A stretch of DNA of 64,000 nt. Source: Sorex araneus (taxonomy: Eukaryota > Chordata > Mammalia > Eulipotyphla > Soricidae). The DNA lies in assembly GCF_027595985.1 (NCBI RefSeq), contig NC_073307.1, positions 48,028,509-48,092,508 of the forward strand, read 5' to 3'. This document shows, piece after piece, positions 22,389-32,871 of this stretch; position 1 is the stretch's first letter, and the number at the start of each line of letters is the position of its first letter. Under the pieces are notes generated by a model. That model did no database searches. It saw only the letters and a list, made by a program, of their open reading frames with translations, and was not told where the DNA came from. The translations under genes were made by a program, and so were the position numbers.

Positions 22389-23954
22389 TCCTGGAGAGGG
22401 GGGATGGTGAGGCTGGGGCAATGAAGCTCCCCCACCAGGGGCTTAGAACTCCGTGGCAGCAAGACACACCCCTGGCAAGGGTTGTGATTCCAGTGCCCGG
22501 AGATGCAGGAAGGCACCCATGAGCCAGCCGCCCCGCCCCCCGAGCACCTGTGTCTCCCGCCCCAGCTGCTGCGTTCCTGCCCTTCTGGCACTCAGGGGAG
22601 CCTGCGCACACGCCGTCTGGTGGCAGGTGGGAAGCACGTGTCTCTGCCCACGGCTGTGTGTGGCTGCTGCCCCCTGGGGCTGCCAGCCTGATCTTGGATG
22701 CCCGCGCACTTTAGGTTGAATGTGCCCACACGTGCAAGTGCAAATGACTGCAGGGGAATCCCAGTGACCGCAGGAGCGGTGCCAGTGGACAACCAGCTAT
22801 TTGCATCCTGCCTCCGCCTGCCATCCTCACACAGGCCCGGGGGCCAGCCTCGGGCCTTCCCTGGCTCTTCCCTCGGCCTGTTCTCTGGCTCCCTGGCCTC
22901 CACAGGCCTCATCCCGTCATTGGCCTCTTCCTTCCTCAGGTGCGACTTCTCCTTGGTAGCTGCTGGTCAGCCACACTCACGCATATTTACCACCTACCAC
23001 CCCCCCCTTCTCTTACCCTTGCTTTATTTCTGTCTTCTGCGTTGCCATCTGGCCGACATGTATAGCTTCTCGTAGAATCATTCATTACCTTGCTCCCTTG
23101 CTGGAATCCGAGCAGGGGTTCTCTTGCGGGTTGCTCTCCTGGGCCACTTGGCGGGGTCCCTGGCACTCACTGGGTGAGCAGTAAAGGGGCTGAGTGAATG
23201 AGCCCCTGGGCACCCCCCGCCCCCCGTGCTTCCTGCCCTGGTGTCTTGGGATCGGCCACCTTTCCTTTGTCCCTTCACTTCTCACTGAGCAGTAATAGTC
23301 CCTTGCAGGTTCCGTGTGCTGGTGGAACGCCTTTCTCCAGCACCTTTGAAATTTACAGAAGGATTAAGGGTTTAACTCCTGGTTCTCCACCCTGGGGTTG
23401 GCACGGACAGCCTTTGCCTTTGGGACCTTCTTCTTTCTCTGCCTGTCTGTCTGTCTGCCTTTATCTCTCTCTCTTTCCCTTTAGAATTAATGTCCTTACT
23501 CAGTAAACTATTTCACTAAAAATTTTATTCTTGGGTACCTTTCCACCCCTGACTTAGAGGTGTCAGGAATGACTGTCTGGTCCAAGCTCTCTCTGCACAC
23601 GTGGTCTGAGGCAGCCCAGAGAGGGGTCAGGAACCTTCTAACGTGGCAGCCATTAGAACGGTACATCTCCAGTCGGCTTTGCTCTTGCAGTTTGTGGGAC
23701 CTTGGGAGGGAGGAGAGATGACTCAGCTCTCAGCCTCTCTTGCCTCTCCAGAGAGGATCCAGATAAGCCTGGTAATTGCAGGGGTGGGGGGTGATGGGGG
23801 GGTGGCATGGCAGGGCCATGGTGTGTGACTCATCGGGCCGTGGTGCCTACAGATCTGTGGGAACCAGCGAGGGCTGTAACTCCCCTCCCAGGAGAAGTGG
23901 CTCCGGGGCTGCTCCCGGGACGAAGCTGGCCTGGGATTGACACCCAGTTTGCGA

Positions 23955-24125
23955 GTTGGAGACATAATACAGCGGGGTTGGACATTTGCTTTATCTGCAG
24001 CCAAACTCGGATCCAATCCCTAGCGTCCCATATGGTCCTCTGAGCCCAACCAGGATCGATTCCTGAGTACTGAGCCAGGAGCAAGCCCTGAGCACCGCCA
24101 GGTGTGGCTCAAGCAACAAAATCAC
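23955..24125 (+). mobile_element. Type A SINE, diverged
   Basis: Head 'ttggagacataatacagc', B-box remnant 'cggatccaatccctagcg', 'tcccatatggtcctctga', 'gagccaggagcaagccctga' and 'gccaggtgtggctca', ending 'aacaaaatc'. Confidence 0.8.
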
Positions 24126-24192
24126 CCCCAGTCTGCTCTGCTGTAGCACACTGAGGGTTTGACACGATTCTGTGCAGAGGGGTGCTGCCTGG

Positions 24193-24413
24193 GGAGGAGA
24201 GGAGAGGAGAGAGGAGAGGAGAGGAGAGAGGAGAGGAGAGGAGAGAGGAGAGGAGAGGAGAGGAGAGGAGAGGAGAGGAGAGGAGAGGAGAGGAGAGGAG
24301 AGGAGAGGAGAGGAGAGGAGAGGAGAGGAGAGGAGAGGAGAGGAGAGGAGAGGAGAGGAGAGGAGAGGAGAGGAGAGGAGAGGAGAGGAGAGGAGAGGAG
24401 AGGAGGGGAGGTG
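24193..24413. repeat. (GGAGA)n pentanucleotide purine tract
   Basis: About 220 bp of pure purine on + built from the unit 'ggaga', regular after about 24245 and with occasional 'gaggaga' phase shifts before that. It creates Gly-Glu-Arg frames on + and Leu-Ser-Pro frames on - that are not genes. Such tracts can form triplex or G-rich structures and are length-unstable. Confidence 0.97.
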
Positions 24414-25554
24414 AAGTTGGGCTGTGGTAGAGAGGACTGCGAGGGGGTGAGGGGCAGGCGGAGGGGCTTTCTAGGAAACGGGTGTGTGCAGTGTGCAAGG
24501 CACATGCCCTGGGCGTGTTTCTGCAGCACATTGTCTCGGCAGCGACTGGCAGAGCCGGGATCACGTTCTGGGCTTGCGATGGAGGAAATCAAGACCTGGG
24601 GGAAGTGATAAGCCGAGGAAGGCTCCAGAGGCCCGGGGCAGGTACACATAGTCCAGGCATGAGCCTTCAACACCCACAGGCTCCACACAGGGCTCCGGCC
24701 AGTCTTGTGTGTGGGGTGCCCTGCCAGGGTCGCGCTTGGGATCAGCCCCTCTTGTCGGGCTTGGCAGAGAAGGGCGGCTGCGGGAAGGCGGGCGCACTGA
24801 GCGCATGTGGATGGGGCTGAGCGGGGAGCACGGAGATGGCTGAATGCTCGCTGGCCAGAGAAACTTGGGGAATCACAGACCTTCACTGAGCTTCAGTTTC
24901 CTCACCCGGGAAGTGGGCCGTTGGCTGACACTGGAGGTCACACATAAACTAGAGCCTGGGTGATGGTGTAACGACACGCAGAGCCCTCACAGGCTAGCCA
25001 CCAAGAGTACCTGCCCCAGGAGGGATAGGGATGTGGGGTGGGGGTGGGTTCTGAGGTGCATCAGACAAGGCCCGGGAGGGGGAGGCCACCTCTGCTCAGC
25101 CCCGTCGCGCCCCCTGCTGTTGAGCGCATGTGCTGCAGCCTGTTTGGTGGGCCTCATTCCTCCTGCATTTTTTCCCCCTCTCAGTTGTTTATTTTTCTGT
25201 AAGGAAGGAATGTGGGGAATTTACCACAGGGCCAGCCTGTTCGCTGTGGGCTGCCCCGGGGCCTCTTCTGTGAGTTGGAAGAGGCCCCTCAGATGACAGA
25301 GGGGCCCAGAGAGGAGGCTGGGGTGGGGGGGCTGGGACCCTGAGGCCCAGGGCAGATATAGTTACTCTGGGCCTGAGGTGTAGCATCCACAGTGTCCACA
25401 GAACTGCCCGAAGCTCCCTGCTCACTCACAGTCTCTGGAGAGGCCTGTGGAGCCTCAAAGGCGGCTTCCTCTCACCAGGTGTTGGTTTGGGATGTGATGG
25501 GGTGAGAGTAGTGGAGGAGGAAGAAGGTAATCTTTCACTTTCCATCCCCATTGC

Positions 25555-25860
25555 TCGGTTGCTTCCACATCTCTATCCTTCAAGACTGGGGTCATATGCC
25601 ACTTCCTCCAAGAAGTCTTTCTGGGTTGTTTCATACTAATTTTGTGTCCCATTCCTTCCTTCCTTCGTTCCTTCGTTCCTTTGTTCCTCAAATATTTAAA
25701 TCCATTTCTATATTCTCCTGGCACTTAATGCAACCTTCTGCTTTTTAGCCCTAATACTGTGACTTGAGCTGTTACTTCCCTCTTCACCCACAGCCTGGTT
25801 GTTCCCTCTCTCCTTCCTTCCCCCCACGTCCCTCAGACCCCCTCTAGGTCTCTGATTTAG
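25555..25860 (+). repeat. L2 (LINE-2) 3' fragment
   Basis: 'cacttcctccaagaagtctt' followed by 'tctgggttgtttcatac' and 'tcctggcacttaatgcaacc' follows the L2 3' end, with a short 'ttccttccttcgttcc' expansion inside. Ancient and non-coding. Confidence 0.55.
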
Positions 25861-27039
25861 AGTGTAGATGAGTTCAGAATTCACCTTGGGGACTGACTGG
25901 GGGAGCAGAACGCGAAGGTGGACCGGATCTGTGGGTGTGCTCTCTCTTCAGCCTTTGACTTAGCCGAGACGGGTGGAACCTCTCCTCGGGCCAGCACCTG
26001 CCGAGCCGCGAGCACTGGAGAGGGGCTGAGCGCAGGGTGGGGGAAGGGCTGCATCTCTGTGGAGAGAGAGCCCAGGAGTGCCAGCCCGGGCAGGGGACTG
26101 GGGACCCAGGGGTGACGTGTGCCCGCCGCTGGCCCCGGCAGAGCCCGTGTGAGGCCCCTTCTCACCTCCCGTTCCCTGAGCTGTCTTCTCTGGCAGGGCG
26201 CGTGTGACGTCTGTTCTGTGCGCCCTGACGGAGCAGGAGAGGGCAGGGGGTGGCCTGGCTGCGGGGAGGGACCCGGGTCGCGGAGCCTGTGCTGATCACG
26301 GCTCGGTGCATCTGTCCTTTCCGGCTCGCTGCAGACCTGGGCTGAGCCCGCGTATCTGCTTCTCCGAGCCCCTGAAGCTCCGAGGAGGGACGTTGGTGGA
26401 GAGGCCAGGACAGACGCAGGCAGGACAGACGTGGTGGCTCTCGCACGGCGTGGCCTCGTCAGCCGGCCCAGAGACCGCCAGCCACGCCCGGGTCCACTTG
26501 GGGGCCGTCCTCTTGGGTTCTGCCCACCCGTTTATCCTGTCCTCTGCCCAGCAAGGAGGCGCCAGGAGCAGGGCCACCACCTCCATCCCCCGAACCTTGA
26601 TTTCTGGCTCTCTCTGTCCATGCTTTCTCCAGGTGGAATTCTGTGCTGAGGCCCTTGGGTGAGGTTGAACACAGGTGTCTGGGTAGATTGAAAGGGCTTC
26701 CTGGAGGAAGCGGCAGTTGGGGCTGTGGGCGGGGAATGTGCTTCCTTTGCAGCAGACACCTTCAGAGGCGTGGTTGGGGTTGTCAGGTGGGGGTCAACAG
26801 GAGTTCTCCGTGGGATGGGAGGGCAGCTCCTTCCCAAGTTGTTGTGAGGGCTAGAGACCAAATCTTTGGCCTGGTCGTGCCCAGTGCTCCCTGAGCTCCT
26901 CTTTAACCTCTCTTTGTTCTTTAGTGCTCACAGACCCCGTGACAGGTGGGGGCAGGGCACAGAGGGAGGCTCTGGAGGCATTTCTGGGAAGAGATAGGTG
27001 GGACATGGCCCTGGGGACTGGCCCTGGGCTGGGAACTGG

Positions 27040-27190
27040 CCACTGTGGGCTTGAATCCTAACCCCACCTCTGGCTTGCTGTGTCACCACGAAGAAGTCGC
27101 GTTACCTCTCTGAGCCCATGTCACAGAGAGGAGGAACTGCCCACCTTGGGGTGGCTTGAGGAACGCACCAGGCATGGGGTGAGTACGCCC
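27040..27190 (+). repeat. MIR remnant
   Basis: 'gggcttgaatcctaacccc', 'cttgctgtgtcaccacga' and 'gttacctctctgagccca' are in MIR order. Confidence 0.6.
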
Positions 27191-28226
27191 TGATGAGTAC
27201 TAACTATGCCAGGTGGGGAGGCTCAGGGGTGCAGAGCAGCTGCAGGCGGCCCAGTGAGAGGGCTGGAGTCAGGTGCAAAGGCTGGGGGGTCAGGACGAGG
27301 GGTGGGAGACTGAACGCTCCCGGGGGCAGATCTGAGCACACCCACCGGGAAGGCAGAATTTCCTAGGGGAGATATGGGAGCCCCTGGTGACGCTCAGGCA
27401 GGGTGAGGACTCCACCCTCCTGGCCCTGGGGAGGGCGACAGTCAGGAGGGCCGTGGATCTGTCGGCCTGGGGGAGAGAGGGGGCAGACAGGCCATTCCAA
27501 AGGCCGTTATGCATTTGCTTTTCCTGGTGAAGAGCTGGGCTGAGTCCCCGCTGGGAAGTCCCCTCAGCTCCTGCGTGCTGGGCCGGGCCCCACACTGGAT
27601 TCCCCAGCCCTGGGCAGTGCTGCAACTGGCCGCCTCTCCCGGGGCCGTCTAAGGAGGCCGGGCTGGCTCAGCTGCAGGGCACGGTCCCCCGGAGCGAGGA
27701 AGCTGAGCGGCTGGAGGTGCCCTCGTGGTTCCCTGGGGACTGCGTCCCTCTCCCGTGTCTCAGTTTCCCCTTTGGGCGTCAAGGGAGAGGCCTGAGGGAT
27801 TGGCAGAGCTGGAGCAGGGCCCGGGGCTCCCCCCTCTCCTCTGCCGCTCCCCAGCCTGGGAGCCCTTCCCATCCGACTCCGATTCATTCTCCTGGCTGTG
27901 GGCCGGGGCTCAGTCAGGCTCAGCAGGACACGGGTGTGGATGGAGAACTCCCCGGGGACAGAGGCTGGGGCTTTTCCTCCTCTCGGCCGGGAAGATGTGG
28001 GGCAGAGGCCGGCCAGGCCATTACTCAGGCCCCGTTCATCTTCCTGTCTGTGGCTGAGCCATCGGCTATGCAGTGGTCACCTTTGGCTCCCGCCTGAGCC
28101 CCCTAAGCGGGGGTGTGGGCCCGTCGTCGTGCTTACTGTCACTGAGACTCCCGGCAGCCCCCTCGTACTGCCTCCGGCCCTCCTGCGTCCGTCTCTGCCT
28201 CCCTACCCTGCCCTAAGCATTCCGAT

Positions 28227-28234
28227 TGACGTCA
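28227..28234. promoter_or_regulatory. Perfect CRE octamer TGACGTCA, second copy
   Basis: A second full CRE core in the same SYNPO intron, 2.2 kb upstream of the large coding exon. Function is not shown by the sequence. Confidence 0.3.
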
Positions 28235-28714
28235 TTGTGTGAAGAAGTGTTTCCTTGAGTTTTTCCTCCCTGTGCTAACCTTCAGATCTGGCTTCCTTTG
28301 CCTTGTCCCACCTTCCTCCTTCGGATTCCTCACGTCCTCAGCCCTGATGGCACACGTGCCACCCGCAGAGAGGGTGAGGTCAGAGAAAGGGCTTATCCCC
28401 TCCCCAGCACCCAGAGCTCAGGTCCCCGGCTGCCCCTTTCACCCTGCTCGTCTTTCATGCCTCCCCAGTCCTTGGTACCTTCTCGAAAACGAGCCCTCCG
28501 CTTCTAAGAGGGAGAGGGAAGGGAGGGCGTGTGTTGTTCTAGGCAGCTGACTCTAAGGAAGAGGGCACCCCCGGGCGGGTGAGGGGGACTCTCAGGAGAT
28601 GAAGCAACACTGACTGGACTCCGCAGACCATGCCCGGAGAGCTGAAGCCGCCAGAGCAGCAGCTTGAAGGCAGAGAGACGGAGCGATGACACAGCCTCGA
28701 GGCCGCACGGTTGT

Positions 28715-28890
28715 TGGTCTGGTTTGCTTTGGGGGCCGTACCCGCCATTGTGAAGGGCTTACTCAAAGGCTCTGTGCTCAGGGAATCACTCCTGGTGGGG
28801 CTCGGGTAGGGGGGGGTGGTCTCTGCTGCTCTAGATTGGAGCCCAGGCGGCCTGCCGGTCAGGGTACACGATACTATCTGTCCAGCCCTG
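28715..28890 (-). mobile_element. Type A SINE, minus strand, old copy
   Basis: 'gctttgggggccgtacc', 'ctgtgctcagggaatcactc' and 'acacgatactatctgtccag' show the inverted order. Heavily diverged. Confidence 0.7.
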
Positions 28891-28894
28891 CCTG

Positions 28895-29045
28895 TGAAGT
28901 TTGAATCCCGGCTCTGTCACTTGCCAGTGGCATGACCCGGGTGAGGTTCTCTGAGCTCACGTTTTATCTGCAAGCCGAGAAGGCTCGCCCGTTCTTATCT
29001 TTCTGGAGGTGTGAGGAGGATGGAACGAGATGCTGAGTTGGAAGC
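28895..29045 (+). repeat. MIR remnant
   Basis: 'tgaatcccggctctgtcact' then 'ggcatgacccgggtgaggtt', 'ctgagctcacgttttatctg' and 'gtgaggaggatggaacgaga' match the MIR layout. Confidence 0.65.
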
Positions 29046-29779
29046 CTGTGGCTCGCCTTGGGGGGGGAGGAAAGCGGAGGATGGCGGTGAGTTCTTCTCA
29101 GGGCTTCTTGGACCCTCCCCACCCGGGGGTCCTGGTCCCCCAGCCCCAGATGGCGTTCCTTGGGTACGCCATCTGACCCAGTGTGATGGTCAGAGCTCCT
29201 GACCCAGTGCTCAACGGGTTCTTTCCAGGGTCAGCGCCCTCACGGGGCTCTCTGCAGAGGCTTAAAGAAGGGATGTGACGACTTTCGCAGGTGTGAGCGT
29301 TAGCCAGGCAGTTTGGGGGTTCAGTGAGGTGCCGGTCCTTGTGACCCCTGTCTCTCTGACACCTGGGACCGTGTGAGAATGAGCTGACTGGTGGCAGTTC
29401 CCTATTCTGGGGAACTGCAGATGGCGTAGCCTTCCCTGGTTACCCACAGCAAGAATCCTGGGGTGCCTAGAGTTAGCCCAGCCCACTTCTCTCAGCCTTG
29501 TTTGTGCAGGGTGGCGAAGCCCTCTGGATAGCTGGCTGGGGCTGGGCCAATCCTCCTGCCAAATTCCTTTTCCATGGAGTCACTGCGGGCTGCGGTGGGG
29601 GCAACGGGAGCCGCGGGGTCCTGGCCACCGCTTCTAGTGACCCTTTCCCTCCTTCTCTGCCAGCTTCGTTCAGGGCCCTTCACGCTCCACACTGGAGCAT
29701 GTCCTAAACCCGATGCCCGGAGAGCCAGCCTGGGGCAGAGCTGAGTTAGAGGAGAGAGGGGACAACGCACCATTGATGT

Positions 29780-29905
29780 TTGTTTGTGGGTTTGGTTTGG
29801 GCTAGGGGGGCCACATCTGGCAGTAAGCCCAGGGCTTGCTCCTGGCCCTGTGCTCAGGGATCACTCCTGCTGGACTCAGGTGACCACATGTGTCTCGACA
29901 AAGTG
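29780..29905 (-). mobile_element. Type A SINE fragment, minus strand
   Basis: 'ggggccacatctggcagta', 'gctcagggatcactcctgc' and 'tgaccacatgtgtctcgac' are seen. The tRNA-like head is missing. Confidence 0.65.
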
Positions 29906-30481
29906 GGAAGCTAATTAGCTCTTGCGGAATCTGCCCTGACCCACCTTGCCCTCCTTGGCACCGGCCAGGGTGAGCGGCTACACCCAGCCCCGGGGTCAGC
30001 CTGTCCTGGCATCCTGCCGGTGGGTTCAGAATTCAGTTCCGATGGGAGGACCTGATGGAGGAGGAATGTTGGCCCCACCCCTGTTTCCCAGATGGGGAAA
30101 CTGAGGTTCAGAGAGTGGGACAGAGTTGGTGTGGCCCGCCCCCAGTGGCCACAGACACGGCCACGGGCTCCCTGGCCAACAGTCTTTTCCCCTGTCCCGG
30201 AGAGGAAGTCTCCCTTCGCTCCCCACCCGCACCCACACCTGCAAGTGCACGTGTGTTGTGTGCGCCCCACTGGTCAGGTTGATTCCCTGGGGGAAACTGA
30301 GTCAGAGGGAATGTCAGCCATGGCCTTGTTGGTATAGGGCAGCGAGGACAGTTTGGGGGTGGGGGGCACTCACCCAGGGGAGAATACGTGTCTGTCGGTC
30401 TGTCTGTGCGCCCCTGGGGCTCTGTCCACCCTCCCCCACACCCCGCTCCCTGTGCTAACAGGACCTCTGTCATCCCTGCAG

Positions 30482-32871
30482 CCTTGGTCCGGAGCACCAG
30501 CCTCACTGAGAGGAACCTGAAAGAAGCCAAGGTCCGGAGCCAGCAGATCGCGGCGCAGCTGACCACCCCGCCCAGCGGCGGCTCCCGCGGCGTCCAGCTC
30601 TTCAACAGGCGCCGGCAGAGGGTCAACGAGTTCACCTCGGAGAGCCACGGCCAGAGTGGACAGAAGGCCAGCCAGGGCCCCCTCAGGGTCTCCACTGCCA
30701 GCGCCGCAGGCCATGTCCCGGGGCTCAGCCTGAGTCCCGGGCCACTCCCCCCTGCCCCGCCCCCCAGCGACTCTGACGGAGGGACCCCCAGCCACAGCAT
30801 GGAGGGCTGCTCAGAGGAGACGGGCCTGCTGCGGCAGCTGGACAAGGTGGCCAGCGAGGAGGAGGAGGTTCCTCTGGTGGTTTATCTAAAGGAGAACGCC
30901 GCCCTGCTGACGGCCAACGGGCTGCACCTCTCCCAGAACCGAGAAGCCCAGCAGGCTCCGTCAACCCCACCGCTGACCGAGGTCCCCAGCCCGGTGGCGG
31001 ACGTCAACCAAAACCTCTCCTCGCCTGGCACGGCTCTCGTCACCCCAGCCGCTAACAGCAACCACGTCCTGCCGGCCGCAGACGTCAACCAGAACCCGCC
31101 GGCCCCGCTGGCCCCGCAGAGCCCCGCCCTCCCCAGCGTCCAGCAGAATTCTCTGGAGGCCCCGCCCAAGGGCACTGTGCCCGATGCCCAGCCTGGCAAC
31201 CTGGGTGCCAGAGGGCAGCCCCAGGAGGCGGCCATGGAGGTGAGGCCCAGCGTCCTCCTCATGGAGAACGTCTTCACTCCGCCCACCACCACCAGCACCT
31301 TCTGCAGGGAGGCGCCCCCCATCTCCAGCTTCGGGCCCCCCGCCACAGACTTCATGTCCAGCTCTCTCCTCATCGACATACAGCCTAGGGCCTCCCGGGC
31401 GGAGCAGGAGATGCCCGGGCAGGCCGCGGCCACCACCCCCACCAAGATGTACAGTGAGGTCCACCTCATGCTGGCCAAGCCCCCATCAGTGGTCAACAGG
31501 ACGGCCAGGCCCTTTGGGGTCCAGGCCCCAGGGACCCCCGGCCAGGTGGAGCGGAGCCCCATGCTGGAGAGACGGTACTTCGGAGAGAAGGCTGAGACTC
31601 CCCAGCCGTACACCATGGCCGACAGGAGCCCCCGGCCACAGCGACACGTGATGGCCCCCAGCCCCATGCTGGGGAGGAGGCCGGTGGGGCAGCGAAGCCC
31701 GGCCCTGGAGAGACGCCCCTTGGGAAACTTCACCCCGCCCCCCACCTACGCGGAGACCTTGTCCACAGCGCCCCTGGCTTCCCAAGTGAGGTCTCCGCCC
31801 TCCTACGCGGCCCTGTACCCCAGCTCCGACCCCAAGCTTTCTCATCCGAAAGGCCAGGCCGTCCCTGCCAGTAAGACGGGCATCCTGGAGGAGTCGATGG
31901 CCCGCCGGGGCAGCCGGAAGTCCATGTTCACCTTTGTGGAGAAGCCCAAGGTGACCCCGAACCCCGATCTGCTGGACCTGGTCCAGACGGCCGATGAGAA
32001 GCGGCGGCAGAGGGACCAGGGGGACGTGGCCGCGGAGGAGGAGCCCTTCGCCCTGGGGGCCGAAGCCTCCAACTTCCAGGCCGAGCCGTCCGCCCGGGAC
32101 AGGGCCAGCCCTGCGGCCGCAGAGGACACAGTCCCGGAGTGGGCCTCGTGCCTCAAGTCTCCGCGCATCCAGGCCAAGCCCAAGCCCAAACCTAACCAGA
32201 ACCTCTCGGAGGCGTCCGGGAAGGGGGCCGAGCTCTACGCCCGCCGCCAGTCCCGGATGGAGAAGTATGTCATTGAGTCCTCCGGCCACCCGGAGCTGGC
32301 CCGCTGCCCGTCGCCCACCATGTCCCTGCCTTCCTCCTGGAAATACTCCACCAGTGGCCCCGGGGGCTTCCGAGTGGCCTCCCTCAGCCCGGCCCGGACG
32401 CCGCCCGCCTCCCTCTACCACGGCTACCTGCCCGAGAACGGGGTCCTGCGCCCCGAGCCCACCAGGCAGTCCCCCCACCAGCTGCGGTCCTCGCTCTTTG
32501 TGCTCTCCCCGCTCAAGGAGCCGGTCAGGGCCCCCTCGAGATCTGCCTCGCCCAGGGCCACCTCTTCCAGAGCCGCCTCCCCGGCCAAGCCGAGCTCCCT
32601 GGACCTGGTGCCCAGCCTGCCCAAGGCGGCCTACCCGACATCGCCAGCCCTGCCTCGGGCCTCCCGCTCCTCTCCTGGGCTCTACGCCCCATCGGGCCAG
32701 GACGGCCTGCAGCCCACCTCTGGGAGCCCCACCTACAGCACCGACGTCTCCCCTGTGTCGCCTTCCCGGGCGTGGTCTCCCCGAGCCAAGCAGGCTCCCC
32801 GGCCCTCCTTCTCCACCCGCAACGCTGGGATCGAGGCTCAGGTGTGGAAGCCATCCTTCTGCTTCAAGTAA
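30482..32871 (+). CDS. SYNPO: Synaptopodin, large coding exon with the short-tail stop
   Basis: Continues codon 133 after the acceptor ending at 30481. Read to the TAA at 32869-32871 it completes a 928-residue protein; I recall 929 for the human counterpart. It matches human synaptopodin throughout: [20 protein letters not shown] near the start, [40 protein letters not shown] around residue 615, [20 protein letters not shown], and the end [11 protein letters not shown]. Two PPxY WW-domain ligands are kept, PPTY at residues 552-555 and PPSY at 571-574. There is no globular domain; the protein is mostly disordered and Pro/Ser-rich, binding actin and alpha-actinin. Met239 (ATG at 30799, strong context) is the likely start of shorter isoforms of 690 residues. 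An internal donor at 32842 allows a different C-terminus. Overlapping minus-strand frames (for example 31486-32919) are shadows. Confidence 0.97.
30713..30733 (+). promoter_or_regulatory. SYNPO: Small upstream ORF before the Met239 start
   Basis: An out-of-frame ATG opens a six-codon frame (MSRGSA, then TGA) ending 65 bases before the ATG at 30799. In transcripts starting at the CpG island this would be the only visible upstream ATG, because the island and 30482-30712 contain none. It could tune translation of the short isoform. That role is inferred. Confidence 0.35.
32842..32847 (+). other. SYNPO: Internal splice donor deciding the synaptopodin C-terminus
   Basis: After GAGGCTCAG (ending 32841, codon 919, phase 0) comes GTGTGG, which is either the coding sequence for VWKPSFCFK or an intron start. 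Skipping to 43276 joins EAQ to DRRES, the same junction seen in the human long-tail isoform as I remember it. The donor is weaker than consensus at +4 to +6, as expected for a regulated choice. Confidence 0.88.

Larger units (their letters stand above)
8108..30481 (+). other. SYNPO: SYNPO intron, 22.4 kb, containing an alternative promoter candidate
   Basis: Runs from the donor gtaagt to the acceptor 'tcatccctgcag' ending at 30481. It holds the CpG-rich block at about 12,970-13,498, scattered SINEs, MIR and L2 remnants, L1 3' sequence, several microsatellites and two perfect CRE octamers. Long stretches (8.1-9.6, 10.4-12.6, 13.5-16.3, 16.9-18.5, 24.4-25.5 and 25.9-27.0 kb) look single-copy, and no coding exon was recognised in them. 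Confidence 0.9.

Noticed and set aside
24122-24886. Long frames of Gly-Glu-Arg (+) and Leu-Ser-Pro (-)
   Set aside because: Translations of the GGAGA pentamer array with no protein-like flanks.
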